Of a stretch of 64,000 nt of DNA, positions 9,024-18,632 are shown in pieces. How positions within the stretch are numbered: position 1 is the stretch's first letter; each line of letters begins with the position of its first letter. The notes beneath the pieces were generated by a model. The model searched no databases. It was not told where the DNA came from and saw only the letters and a list, made by a program, of their open reading frames with translations. The position numbers and the translations under genes were made by a program. The DNA is from Tolypothrix sp. PCC 7910 (GTDB lineage: Bacteria; Cyanobacteriota; Cyanobacteriia; Cyanobacteriales; Nostocaceae): the NCBI RefSeq assembly GCF_011769525.1, contig NZ_CP050440.1:621501-685500 (forward strand). Reading direction: 5' to 3'.

Positions 9024-9320
9024 ATGAACGTTCTTTTACCTCGTTTTTTGAAGTCATCCTACCGCAAAGAACCGCTAATAAGTGTCTTGATTACGATGGG
9101 CGTAGTTGATGCGCTAATTGGTGGATTAGATGATAGCTGGTCATTATTTACTTTTGGCTTAGGGATAGCTGGAGTTAGCCTTGGCTGGAAACTGTGGCGT
9201 ATGTACCAAAGCCGCCCTCCTATGCCTGAAGAGCCTGTAGTACAACATTACTTACCCTCACGCTCATCTAGCCCAACTTTACCCATGTTGACGGTGACGA
9301 AGAAAAAACCACCACAATAA
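9024..9320 (+). CDS. Small conserved-looking membrane protein, function unknown
   Basis: 98 residues from the ATG at 9024 (a GTG at 9021 is one codon upstream). It has a basic N-terminus, two hydrophobic segments (about residues 18-33 and 40-58, around DALIGGLDDSW and FGLGIAGVSLGWKLW), then a proline- and serine-rich tail (PPMPEEP ... KKKPP). The layout suggests a two-helix membrane protein with a cytoplasmic tail. I do not recognise a named family. It stands alone between the Hli gene and the WD40 gene. Confidence 0.65.
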   Translation: MNVLLPRFLKSSYRKEPLISVLITMGVVDALIGGLDDSWSLFTFGLGIAGVSLGWKLWRMYQSRPPMPEEPVVQHYLPSRSSSPTLPMLTVTKKKPPQ

Positions 9321-9474
9321 ACAGTGCTGAGTCTTGAGTACTTACCCCAAATCTTTTGAGGGTGGGTAATGTCTTCTGTTCCTGAATAACTTCTCAACTC
9401 TCACAGAATAACTAGTAGACCCTCGGAGGGCACCTTACTCAAGAGTAGAGTAGGGTAGCAACAGGCGTTAGAAA

Positions 9475-10557
9475 GTGAGAAAAACTGTGAGTAGTGAGGG
9501 AAAAGTTAGGGGCTATTTTGTGCTGCGCCCATATATATTCTTGGCGTTTATGGCTTCTATAATCCTTCCAGTGGCAATCTGGAAAGGAGTCTTCATTAAT
9601 CCTGTTCATGCTGCTACAGAAACAGCAACAAACTCACAACCTAAAACCAACTTTGCCAATCCCCAGTTAATTTACACCCTGCAAGGGCATGGGGGAACTG
9701 TTAAATCCTTAGCTTTCAGTCCAGATAGCAAAACTCTTGCCAGTGGCGGTGCGGAAAATGAAGGTGTAATTCGCTTGTGGAATCTGACAACAGGCGCACG
9801 GGTGGGGACTATCCGCAAAGCACACAAAACAGCCGTCGAATCTTTGGTGATTTCACCCGATGGACAAACCCTGGCCAGTTGTAGCAGTGACTACACGATT
9901 AATCTTTGGAATCTCAAAAATCAGCAATTTAAACGCTCCTTTGTTGGGCACAGCACAAATGTACTATCCCTAGCGGTATCCCCTGATAGTAGAGTTCTCG
10001 TCAGTGGCGGTATAGATGGAATTCGCCTGTGGGATTTACCTCAGCAACGTCCCTTAGGTACTCTAGTCAACTTTGATAACTTAATTTACGCCCTGGCAAT
10101 TAGCCCTGATGGTACAACCTTAGTTAGTGGTGACTACAAAGGTGTAATTAAACTGTGGAACTTAAGTACAGGAAAATTAATTCGTGCATTTGTCGGACAT
10201 TATGATTTAGTTAGTGCTGTAGCTTTTACACCCGATAGCGAAACCCTAGTTACAGCTAGCCACGATCGCACAATTAAAATTTGGCATATTCAGACTGGCA
10301 AACTCATCCAAACTTTAACCGGACACAACAACTGGGTAAACGCCATTGCTGTGAACCCCGATGGCAAAACCCTCGCCAGTGCGGGGAAAGATGGCATTAA
10401 ATTGTGGGATTTAACTACAGGTGAGTTAATTAATACACTCAGTAGCCATAGTGATTGGGTCAGTGTGATCGCTTTTAGTCCTAATGGTCAAATGCTTGCC
10501 AGTGGTGGTTTTGATAAACAAATTAAAGTTTGGGGAACCGCACCAAAACGCAAGTAG
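9475..10557 (+). CDS. Exported or membrane-anchored WD40 repeat protein
   Basis: 360 residues from a GTG start; later in-frame GTGs would shorten it slightly. The N-terminus has a hydrophobic signal or anchor at about residues 18-45 ending near HAATE, so the body is probably outside the cytoplasm or membrane tethered. The rest is about seven WD40 repeats, each with the LAFSPDSKTLASGG and IRLWNLTTG type pattern, enough for one seven-bladed propeller. WD40 propellers are protein-interaction platforms and no enzyme motif is seen. A similar propeller is the C-terminal half of the kinase at 32048-34096. Confidence 0.88.
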   Translation: MRKTVSSEGKVRGYFVLRPYIFLAFMASIILPVAIWKGVFINPVHAATETATNSQPKTNFANPQLIYTLQGHGGTVKSLAFSPDSKTLASGGAENEGVIRLWNLTTGARVGTIRKAHKTAVESLVISPDGQTLASCSSDYTINLWNLKNQQFKRSFVGHSTNVLSLAVSPDSRVLVSGGIDGIRLWDLPQQRPLGTLVNFDNLIYALAISPDGTTLVSGDYKGVIKLWNLSTGKLIRAFVGHYDLVSAVAFTPDSETLVTASHDRTIKIWHIQTGKLIQTLTGHNNWVNAIAVNPDGKTLASAGKDGIKLWDLTTGELINTLSSHSDWVSVIAFSPNGQMLASGGFDKQIKVWGTAPKRK

Positions 10558-10876
10558 CTAATAATACTTATTTTTGCTGTTTAGGCAGAGACAAGAGGGA
10601 AAAGAAAAATATTATCTCCACTTCACGCATTACAGCAGATTTAAATGAGTGATATCATGTCCATCTGATCGATGGGCATACATCTGTGCTGCAAGCTGAA
10701 AATGCTCTCCTGTGCTCTCTTGACGAGCAGAGGTAGACATTTAGTGGGCAAGATGTCGGCACCACAAGATTTATATGATTAATTTTTATGTCTCATCTAC
10801 TTGCAATCTGCTATAAATCTTACTGAACTGAGCAACCTAAATAATTGCCGTAAAAAGCCAACCAAGGATGCATCTG
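10558..10876. other. Intergenic region before the signalling cluster
   Basis: About 320 bases without a gene. A short hairpin (GTCCATC, loop TGATC, GATGGGC) lies near 10658-10676. The promoter for the response regulator and kinase operon should be here. AAGG at 10863 suits the ATG at 10877 better than the one at 10868. Confidence 0.4.
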
Positions 10877-12694
10877 ATGAAAATTTTGCTGATAGAGGAT
10901 GATTTGTTACTCAGTCAGATATTAGTAGAGTTTCTGAGTACAAATCATTACACTATCGATTTGGCAAATAATGGGCAAACTGGGCTAGAGCTAGCGATGA
11001 CAGCTGAATATGACTTAATTGTACTAGACTGGCATATTCCCCAAGTGGATGGGATTAGTTTGTGTCGCCAGTTGCGATCGCTTGGCGATAATAAACCAAT
11101 TTTGTTACTCACAGCAAACAATTCTAATGCAGATATTGTGGCAGGGTTTGATGCTGGCGCTGATGATTATGTGATCAAGCCTTGTGAACCAGAAGCATTA
11201 CTGGCAAGAATTCGGTCTTTATTACGACGCAGTGGCGCATTTCCAGCTTCCAAGTTAACTTGGGGTAATCTGTGCTTAGACCAAATCTCTGGTAAAGTAA
11301 CTTACAACGCTCAGGTAATTTCCCTGACGGTAACAGAGCACAATCTACTGGAATTGTTTTTACAAAACCCTAATCGTATTTTTAGCCGGAGGGTAATTTT
11401 AGATAGGCTTTGGGGATTTGATGATGCGCCGATTGAGAACGCCGTGACGACGCACATTAAAGACTTGCGGAAAAAACTCAAAGCTGCAGGGATGACCGAA
11501 GATATTTTAGAAACAGTATATGGTATTGGCTATCGCTTACAACCTGCACCTGTTCCTCAATCTATTTCCGACGAGAAACAACCCCTTACTAAAGATTTAA
11601 CTGCCATTAACCGAGTATTAGAACGATTAAGTAATTCCTTTAGTAATCAGGTAGCGGTGCTGGCGGAAGCAAAAACTGCACTATTGACAGGAAATTTACA
11701 CCAAGAGTTACAGCAACAAGCCAAGCATGAAGCTCATAAGCTAGCTGGTTCAATGGGTTCTTTTGGCTATCCCCAAGGTTCCCAACTCGCACGCCAATTA
11801 GAACATTTACTCAGCAGCGATCGCACTTTCACAGATGATGAAATTACACAATTTTGCCAATTAGTTCAGGCATTGCAACAAGAGTTAACCAAGCCGCCAA
11901 TTCCTGTCACGTCACAACCAGTACCCCTGCGTCAAACTCATCTTGTGTTGGTAATTGATGATGATACTCTGCTGACTGAGCGTTTATTTATAGAAGCAGA
12001 CGCTTGGAAAATGGGAATCAAAATCGCTGCTGATTTAACCACAGCTCGCTCGCAGCTCGCCTTAGAAACTCCTGATGCTGTTTTACTAGATTTAAGCTTT
12101 CCCGATACAGAAGAAGACGGCTTAAGCCTACTGCGGGAACTGACAGAAAAATCGCCAGATTTACCAATTGTGGTTTTTACAGCGCGAGATAGCCTTGCTG
12201 ATCGATTAGCGGTATCACGCTTAGGCGCACGGCAATTTTTACACAAACCCGCCACTACTGAGCAAATTTTTCAAGCGATCGCCCGTGTTTTAACTCAGCC
12301 AAAAATCACAGAAGCTAAGGTCTTAATTGTAGACGATGACCCTTTGATGCTGGCTGCATTAGCCGCCTTACTGACTCCTTGGGGACTTGAGGTGACAACA
12401 TTGAACGAACCACAGCAATTTTGGCAAGTGTTAATTACAACATCACCAGATATAGTGGTGCTAGATGTAGAAATGCCTGAAATTAGTGGTTTAGAATTGT
12501 GTCAAATTGTGCGACAGGATGCTCAATGGGGCGATTTGCCGCTTTTGGTAGTAACATTCCATACTGAAGCGGAATTCCTTCAGCAAGCGTTTGCTGCTGG
12601 AGCCGATGATTTTATTACCAAGCCAGTTTTAGGCCCAGAATTGGTCACAAGAGTGCTGAGTCGCATTGAGCGAGTGCGTTCTTTAAGGGGATGA
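10877..12694 (+). CDS. Multi-domain response regulator: REC, OmpR-type DNA-binding, HPt, REC, REC
   Basis: About 605 residues. Domains in order: a receiver (about 1-120, phospho-acceptor Asp in LIVLDWHIPQ); a winged-helix OmpR/PhoB-type DNA-binding domain (about 130-225, ending in YGIGYRL); an HPt domain (about 250-345, histidine in HEAHKLAGSMGSFG); a second receiver (about 360-470, VLLDLSFPD); and a third receiver (about 485-600, IVVLDVEMPE). All three receivers keep the Asp and the KP motif. This is a phosphorelay hub that can also bind DNA. The kinase gene follows after 96 bases on the same strand and is its probable partner. ATG at 10868 is an alternative start. Confidence 0.9.
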   Translation: MKILLIEDDLLLSQILVEFLSTNHYTIDLANNGQTGLELAMTAEYDLIVLDWHIPQVDGISLCRQLRSLGDNKPILLLTANNSNADIVAGFDAGADDYVIKPCEPEALLARIRSLLRRSGAFPASKLTWGNLCLDQISGKVTYNAQVISLTVTEHNLLELFLQNPNRIFSRRVILDRLWGFDDAPIENAVTTHIKDLRKKLKAAGMTEDILETVYGIGYRLQPAPVPQSISDEKQPLTKDLTAINRVLERLSNSFSNQVAVLAEAKTALLTGNLHQELQQQAKHEAHKLAGSMGSFGYPQGSQLARQLEHLLSSDRTFTDDEITQFCQLVQALQQELTKPPIPVTSQPVPLRQTHLVLVIDDDTLLTERLFIEADAWKMGIKIAADLTTARSQLALETPDAVLLDLSFPDTEEDGLSLLRELTEKSPDLPIVVFTARDSLADRLAVSRLGARQFLHKPATTEQIFQAIARVLTQPKITEAKVLIVDDDPLMLAALAALLTPWGLEVTTLNEPQQFWQVLITTSPDIVVLDVEMPEISGLELCQIVRQDAQWGDLPLLVVTFHTEAEFLQQAFAAGADDFITKPVLGPELVTRVLSRIERVRSLRG

Positions 12695-12790
12695 GGTAAC
12701 GGAGGCAGAAAAGTTTGGGGAGATGAGGAAATCACAAACACCCAACACCAATTACCATTACCCACACCCCAGAAGCTATAAGAAAAAATT

Positions 12791-15700
12791 ATGAAAATCT
12801 ATTCTAAATTATTATCTTATGGGGTAGCGATTGGCTCAACGGCGATCGCGCTTTTGCTGTCGCTTTGGCTACAATCGCTGTTGTTTCAACCTATTAGTGC
12901 GTTTTTCTATATAGCTGTAATTGTCACTACTTGGTATGGTGGTTCTCGAGTAGGAATTGTCACAGTTATCCTTTCAACAATGGTAATTGATTATTTCTTA
13001 ATTCCTCCTAAATATCATCTGGGGATGAATCCACTATGGCCAGATATATTGCGGTTAGTAGTTTTCCTTCTGGTTGCCTTGATGATTTATCTGCTGACTA
13101 GCAATTTTCTCAAAAGTAAACAGAAGATTCAAAAACTGAGCCAACAATTAGCGCAAGACAATGCCCAACAGCTACGGATGGCGCTATCTGCAGCACAAAT
13201 GGGGATGTGGGACTGGAATCTGGTAACAGGAGAAATTATTTGGTCGCCAGAACAAGAAAAGTTATTTGGCTTGGCGGTTGGGGCTTTTGATGGTAGATAT
13301 GAAACTTTTGAGGCTTGCTTGCATCCTGAAGATCGCCCAACAGTTGACCAGAAAATACAACAGGCACTACAAAGTCATAGTAACTACCAAAATGAGTATC
13401 GCATTATTTGGCCAGATGGTAGCATCCACTGGGTTGAGTCCAGGGGGCACGCATTTTATGACACAGCAAATCAACCTGTGCGGATTACGGGAACTGTGAT
13501 GGCCATAGATGAGCGCAAACAAGCTCAAATTTCGCTGCAACAGCAATTTGAGCAACAGCGCTTAGTTATGGAAATGACTCAGCGCATCCGGCAATCGTTA
13601 GATTTGCAACATATTTTACAAACCACTGTTAATGAAGTGCGGCAATTTTTGCAGTGCGATCGCGTTGTCATCTTCCAGTTTGCTCCTGATGGGAGTGGAA
13701 CTGTGGTTGTCGAATCTGTTGCAGCAAGCTGGACAGCTATTTTATCTACTAATATCTACGATCCTTGCTTTAACCAAGAATATATTGAACCTTTTAAACA
13801 AGGTTTAGTGACTGCCAAATCTGATATTTATACTGCTGGGATAGATCGCTGCCACATCCAACTCTTGGCAAATTTCCAAGTCAGGGCTAATTTAGCTGTG
13901 CCAATTTTGAATAGAGAGGAATTATGGGGGTTGCTGATTGCCCATCACTGTGAAGAGCCTCGTGATTGGCAAGCTTCAGAAATTGAACTACTGCGGCAGT
14001 TAGCTGCACAAGTCAGCATCGCCATCCAGCAAGCTGACTTGTGGGCACAAGTACAAGCTGAATTGCTAGAACGCAAACAAGCCCAAGAAGCATTGCAGCA
14101 AAGCGAACAGCGATATCGTGCATTAGTTCATGCTTCAGCGCAGATTGTCTGGCGCACTGATGCTGAGGGGAGTAGAATTGCAGTCCCAGACAATTGGCAA
14201 GAACTCACCGGACAATCTCCAGCCGAATACTTGGGATGGGGTTGGCTGGAGGCTATTCATCCAGATGATCGCGATCGCACTGCTCAAATCTGGCAAGCAT
14301 CTTACATAAATCGCAGCTTCTATGAAAATGAATATCGCATCCGCATGAAAAATGGCGACTACCGCGATTTTGCTGTTCGAGGTGTGCCAATTGTCGATGC
14401 TCATGGCAACCTGCGGGAGTGGATCGGCACTTGTACAGATATTACAGAGCGTAAACAAGCAGAAGCAGCCTTAAGGGAAAATCAAATTCAGCTGCAGCGC
14501 CAATTGGCTGAAATCGAAACCATCTATCAGTCAGCACCAATTGGGTTGAACGTCTTAGATACCGAACTTCGCTTTGTCCGGATTAATCAGCGACTCGCAG
14601 AAATCAATGGGTTTTCGGTAGAAGCGCAAATTGGCCGCACAGTACGTGAGTTGCTACCCGATTTGGCAGACGCAGCCGAACAACTGTTACTCCCCATTTT
14701 GGCAACAGGCACACCTGTTCTCAATGTAGAAATAACTGGTACAACTCCAGCTCAACCAGGCGTACAGCGAACTTGGTTAGAAAGCTTTTGGCCGTTAAAA
14801 GATGGCGAACGCATCATTGGCATCAGTACTGTGTGCGAAGAAATTACTCAGCGCAAACAAACAGAAATAGCTTTGCTAGAAAGGGAAGCAAGCTTACGCT
14901 TATTTTTCCAGTATGTCCCTGCTGGGATTGCGATGTTTGATCGCAATATGCGCTATATCATAGCCAGCCAAAGATGGGTAGATGACTACGAGATCGATTC
15001 TATCGAATCGCTGATTGGGCGATCGCACTACGAAATTTTCCCTGAAATTCCAGAGTACTGGCGAGAAATTCATCAACGGTGTTTGGCTGGGGCGATTGAA
15101 AGATGTGATGAAGAATTGTTTGTGCGCCAAAATGGGAGCCAACAGTGGGTACGTTGGGAAATTCGCCCTTGGCATAATGCTAATGGTGAAATTAGTGGCA
15201 TTATCATTTTTAGTGAGGACATTACAGGAAGCAAACAGGCGCAAATTGCCCTAGAACAACTAAATGCCGAACTTGAGCAACGAGTAGCAGAGCGAACAGC
15301 GCAACTTACCCAAACAAATGAGCGTCTGCTAGAAACGGTAATACAGCAGCAACAAACCCAACTCGCTCTTTTACAACAGGCACAACTACTCGAGTTTCAG
15401 GCTGTCATTACCCGCAATATGGCCGAAGGAGTATGCTTGATCCGCGCGACTGATGCCATGATTGTCTACGCTAACCCTAAATTTGAGCAGATGTTTGGCT
15501 ATAACTCTGGCGAACTTAACGGTAAGCATGTTTCCATTCTCAACTATGCCACCGAAGCGGTAACTGCTGAAGATGTTAATCAAGCCATTCGTGCTGTTGT
15601 CTTACAAAAGGGTGAAGCCACCTATGAAGTCCATAATGTGAAAAAAGATGGTACTCCATTTTGGTGTAGTGCCACTTGTTGTGTATTCACTCATCCCCAA

Positions 15701-16825
15701 TATGGCGATGTTCTAGTTGCGGTTCATCAAGATATCACCGATCGCAAGCGCATGGAAGAAGCTTTGCGCCAAAGCGAAGAAAAGTTTCGCCAACTTGCAG
15801 ACAACATTCAAGCAGTGTTTTGGATCTCAGATCTGAAAATTGGGCAAGTTCTCTACGTGAGCAAAGGCTATGAAAGGATTTGGCAAAGAAACTGCCAAAG
15901 TTTATATGACAATCCCTTAACTTGGTTAGATCCTATTCACCCAGATGATCGCCAACTTGTAGAAATTGCCTTTGGGGAACAAATAACAACAGGAAAATAC
16001 GACATAGAATATCGGATTATTCGTCCTGATGGTTCTATCCGCTGGATTCACGATCGCGCTTTCCCTATCAAAAATGAACTCGGGGAAATAATTCGCATGA
16101 CGGGAATTGCAGAAGATATTACAGAACAGCACAAAATTGAACAAATAAAAAGTGAGTTCATTAGTATTGTCAGCCACGAACTTCGCACCCCTTTAACTGC
16201 AATTCGCGCCGCTTTAGGCTTGTTAAATAGTGGTGTCTACGACAACAAACCAGAAAAATTCAAACGGATGATCGAGATTGCGGCCATCGACAGCGATCGC
16301 TTGGTGCGCCTGGTTAACGATATTCTCGATTTAGAACGCTTAGAATCAGGTCGTGCTGTTTTAGATCAAAGAACTTATAATGCAGCTGATTTAATTCAAC
16401 AAGCAGTAGAAGGAGTACAGGCGATCGCCAAACAGCAAAATATTACTCTAGAAGTACACCCAACTGATGCTAAAGTTTGGGCAGCAGCAGATGCAATTAT
16501 TCAAACACTTACAAATTTGTTGAGTAATGCCATTAAATTCTCACCTGCGGATTCTACTATTACCCTGAGTGTAGAACAGCAAATAAATTGGGTACTATTT
16601 AAAGTTAGCGATCAAGGGCGTGGTATTCCCCACGATAAATTAGAAATCATTTTTAGCAGATTTCAGCAAGTAGATGCCTCGGACTCTCGTGATAAAGGCG
16701 GCACAGGCTTAGGGTTAGCAATCTGCCGTAGTATCATTGATCAGCACGGTGGTAACATCTGGGCTGAGAGTACTGTGAGTATAGGCAGCACCTTTTTCTT
16801 TACTCTACCGTCGGCTAGGGAGTAG
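12791..16825 (+). CDS. Giant sensor histidine kinase (4TM, PAS, GAF, PAS repeats) with cyanobacteriochrome-like GAF
   Basis: 1344 residues. The N-terminus has four membrane helices like the KdpD/DUF4118 sensor region (about 8-110). Then come a PAS domain (about 130-245), a GAF domain (about 260-420), PAS domains (about 440-555, 570-690, 695-805), a coiled coil (about 810-860), PAS domains (about 865-990 and 1000-1115), HisKA (histidine in SIVSHELRTPL) and HATPase (N box NLLSNAIKF, G boxes DQGRGIP and GGTGLGLAI). There is no receiver. The GAF domain has DPCF (Asp324, Cys326) and CH (Cys354, His355), separated as in DXCF cyanobacteriochromes, followed by FQVRANL and LWGLLIAHHC. A bilin-bound light sensor is therefore likely. 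Probable partners are the flanking response regulators. Confidence 0.92.
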   Translation: MKIYSKLLSYGVAIGSTAIALLLSLWLQSLLFQPISAFFYIAVIVTTWYGGSRVGIVTVILSTMVIDYFLIPPKYHLGMNPLWPDILRLVVFLLVALMIYLLTSNFLKSKQKIQKLSQQLAQDNAQQLRMALSAAQMGMWDWNLVTGEIIWSPEQEKLFGLAVGAFDGRYETFEACLHPEDRPTVDQKIQQALQSHSNYQNEYRIIWPDGSIHWVESRGHAFYDTANQPVRITGTVMAIDERKQAQISLQQQFEQQRLVMEMTQRIRQSLDLQHILQTTVNEVRQFLQCDRVVIFQFAPDGSGTVVVESVAASWTAILSTNIYDPCFNQEYIEPFKQGLVTAKSDIYTAGIDRCHIQLLANFQVRANLAVPILNREELWGLLIAHHCEEPRDWQASEIELLRQLAAQVSIAIQQADLWAQVQAELLERKQAQEALQQSEQRYRALVHASAQIVWRTDAEGSRIAVPDNWQELTGQSPAEYLGWGWLEAIHPDDRDRTAQIWQASYINRSFYENEYRIRMKNGDYRDFAVRGVPIVDAHGNLREWIGTCTDITERKQAEAALRENQIQLQRQLAEIETIYQSAPIGLNVLDTELRFVRINQRLAEINGFSVEAQIGRTVRELLPDLADAAEQLLLPILATGTPVLNVEITGTTPAQPGVQRTWLESFWPLKDGERIIGISTVCEEITQRKQTEIALLEREASLRLFFQYVPAGIAMFDRNMRYIIASQRWVDDYEIDSIESLIGRSHYEIFPEIPEYWREIHQRCLAGAIERCDEELFVRQNGSQQWVRWEIRPWHNANGEISGIIIFSEDITGSKQAQIALEQLNAELEQRVAERTAQLTQTNERLLETVIQQQQTQLALLQQAQLLEFQAVITRNMAEGVCLIRATDAMIVYANPKFEQMFGYNSGELNGKHVSILNYATEAVTAEDVNQAIRAVVLQKGEATYEVHNVKKDGTPFWCSATCCVFTHPQYGDVLVAVHQDITDRKRMEEALRQSEEKFRQLADNIQAVFWISDLKIGQVLYVSKGYERIWQRNCQSLYDNPLTWLDPIHPDDRQLVEIAFGEQITTGKYDIEYRIIRPDGSIRWIHDRAFPIKNELGEIIRMTGIAEDITEQHKIEQIKSEFISIVSHELRTPLTAIRAALGLLNSGVYDNKPEKFKRMIEIAAIDSDRLVRLVNDILDLERLESGRAVLDQRTYNAADLIQQAVEGVQAIAKQQNITLEVHPTDAKVWAAADAIIQTLTNLLSNAIKFSPADSTITLSVEQQINWVLFKVSDQGRGIPHDKLEIIFSRFQQVDASDSRDKGGTGLGLAICRSIIDQHGGNIWAESTVSIGSTFFFTLPSARE

Positions 16826-16993
16826 GGATTGGGGAACTCGGGGCCCCCTCTGGGGATAAGGGGTAATGGGGACTGGGGATTGGGGAGTAGGGATTGGGTA
16901 CTGGGAAAAAGCAGGGGAGCAGGGGGAAAAATAACAAACACCAATTACCAATTACCAATTACCAAATGACAAATGACAAATGACAAATGACAA
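16825..16993. repeat. Heptamer repeats and a 48-bp dispersed repeat
   Basis: 16825-16872 is identical over 48 bases to 38069-38116 and contains the palindrome GGGGCCCC. It is followed by GGGGACT/GGGGATT heptamers, CCAATTA units, and five AAATGAC heptamers at about 16964-16998 that run into the start of the next gene. Confidence 0.9.
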
Positions 16994-17368
16994 ATGACTA
17001 AACAAGTATTAATTGTTGATGATGACGATCACCTGCGAGAACTGGTACAGGCTTGTTTAGAAGACTTAGGGGGATGGAAAACACTGACAGCTTCATCAGG
17101 GAAAGAAGCGTTAAAAATCACCGAGACACAACCCGTTGATGCGATTTTGCTGGATGTATCTATGCCTGATATGGACGGCTTTGTGGTGTTTGAAAAACTT
17201 CAAGAAAATACTGTCAGCCAATCGATACCAGTGATTCTATTGACAGCGAGAGTTTTGCCAAGCGATCGCGATCGCTTTGCACGAATGGGAATTGCTGGTG
17301 TCATTTCCAAACCCTTTGAACCCATTGCTATTTCCCAGCAAGTTGCAGATATTCTCGGCTGGGATTGA
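16994..17368 (+). CDS. Single-domain response regulator (CheY-like)
   Basis: 124 residues, one receiver domain and nothing else. The acidic pocket DDDD is at about 9-12, the phospho-acceptor in ILLDVSMPD at about 54, the Thr in LLTARV and the lysine in ISKPF. It should be phosphorylated by the kinase upstream, 168 bases away on the same strand. The start codon lies in the last of a run of AAATGAC heptamers, so the usual ribosome site is missing and repeat number may change the start context. Confidence 0.88.
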   Translation: MTKQVLIVDDDDHLRELVQACLEDLGGWKTLTASSGKEALKITETQPVDAILLDVSMPDMDGFVVFEKLQENTVSQSIPVILLTARVLPSDRDRFARMGIAGVISKPFEPIAISQQVADILGWD

Positions 17369-17927
17369 CTTGCAAGCACCGAACCTCTTTTTCCCCCTGC
17401 TCCCTGCGCCCTGCAGTTTTCATGATGAGTCTTTAACCAAACACAATATTAGTCCCTTCAGTCTTACTAACGATAGATGACGAAAGACAAATAATCGCTA
17501 CTTATTTGTCACAATATTGATTTCTTTATTAGTTCTTTATTTTTATACCTTATCTTTCTTGTGGGTGCATCAAAGTTGCTCAACTTGCAGGATAGAACTG
17601 TGGGTTTTGGTTAGAAACTTGTAAAAAATATTTAAGCGTTTTACCAGTTTGAAAAAACAATGTGACAGAGATAAATTCCGCAACCATTTTTCTTTCTGGC
17701 TTTCTTTATTTTGATTTTTGAATTGGTATTACGTTTGTTTGCTTTCCAAGTCTTACTACTACCCAAATATCAGCACCACCATTTCCAGTGCTGATTTATT
17801 TAGCAAAAAATCATAAAAATTCGCGCGATTATGCCCAGAGGCTATTTTCGTTGCACTACTTTCTAGCTCGGTGCATTAATAAATGGCTTTCAGATGATGA
17901 ATTTTAACTTTTTTGGAGCCTAACTCA
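17369..17927. other. Gap between two receiver genes
   Basis: About 560 bases with no supported gene. It is AT-rich. GGAG at 17915-17918 is the ribosome site for the next gene. No clear terminator hairpin or RNA was recognised. Confidence 0.4.
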
Positions 17928-18371
17928 ATGGAGACTGTAAACAAAATCGCCATAAATACCAAAAAAATCCTACTCATTGATCATGAATTAATTGTCCGAG
18001 AGGTTTTGGAACTGTGCTTCCACGATTTAGCGAGATGGGATGTACTTACAGCCGATTCGTCATTCTCAGGATTGGAAAAAGCAGAGCTTGAGCGCCCTGA
18101 TGCAATTGTCTTAGATATTGAAATGCGTGGCAGTTTTATGTTTCTGCAACAACTCAGAAGTAATCGCAAAACTCAAGCAATTCCTGTTGTCCTGCTGAGT
18201 GCAAATGCGAAATGGCTAGATCCAAAATTTCTGCAACAGTATAAAATTTCAGGTATCATACTTAAACCATTCAATCCAGTTACTCTACCTGTGGAAATTG
18301 CTCAACTGTTGAATTGGAATCTTAATATACTACTTGATTCAAAGAATAATCTAAAATCTACAATTCGATGA
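17928..18371 (+). CDS. Single-domain response regulator, divergent
   Basis: 147 residues from the ATG at 17928, which has GGAG nine bases upstream; an upstream TTG at 17913 is less likely. One receiver domain: DHE in place of the usual DD pair, phospho-acceptor in IVLDIEMRG, Ser in LLSANA and lysine in ILKPF. The loop after the Asp is MRGSF instead of MPxMDG, so the switch region is unusual. The C-terminal tail after LLNWN is short and polar. It resembles the receiver upstream in its C-terminal half and may be an old duplicate. Confidence 0.8.
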   Translation: METVNKIAINTKKILLIDHELIVREVLELCFHDLARWDVLTADSSFSGLEKAELERPDAIVLDIEMRGSFMFLQQLRSNRKTQAIPVVLLSANAKWLDPKFLQQYKISGIILKPFNPVTLPVEIAQLLNWNLNILLDSKNNLKSTIR

Positions 18372-18632
18372 GGTATAGATTATTGTCAGGGCACACATCC
18401 GTGCGTCCTGACAAAAACCGCGTCTATTTTGAAACCCCTAGTTTTTGAGAATTAAGTTTTATTCGTAACTCCTACACGCTTCCCTGTTCACTTTTGAAAA
18501 ACTCTCATTATCAACATAGATGAGGTTTATGTAATTAAATTTACCTGAAAAATATAGAGATCATATTTGATTTTTGCGAAGCTGTTCCCTTCCTTAATTA
18601 TTAATTTGCGACTCTTGTTATTTTTTTACGCA
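18372..18632. other. Convergent gap
   Basis: About 260 bases between convergent receiver genes. A weak hairpin near 18384-18417 (TCAGG ... CCTGA with GGGCACACATCCGTGCG inside) followed by CAAAAACC could end transcription of the plus-strand gene. Confidence 0.4.

Noticed and set aside
9475-10557. Beta-propeller enzyme activity for the WD40 protein
   Set aside because: Only WD40 repeat motifs are visible, with no catalytic residues, so no enzyme function is claimed.
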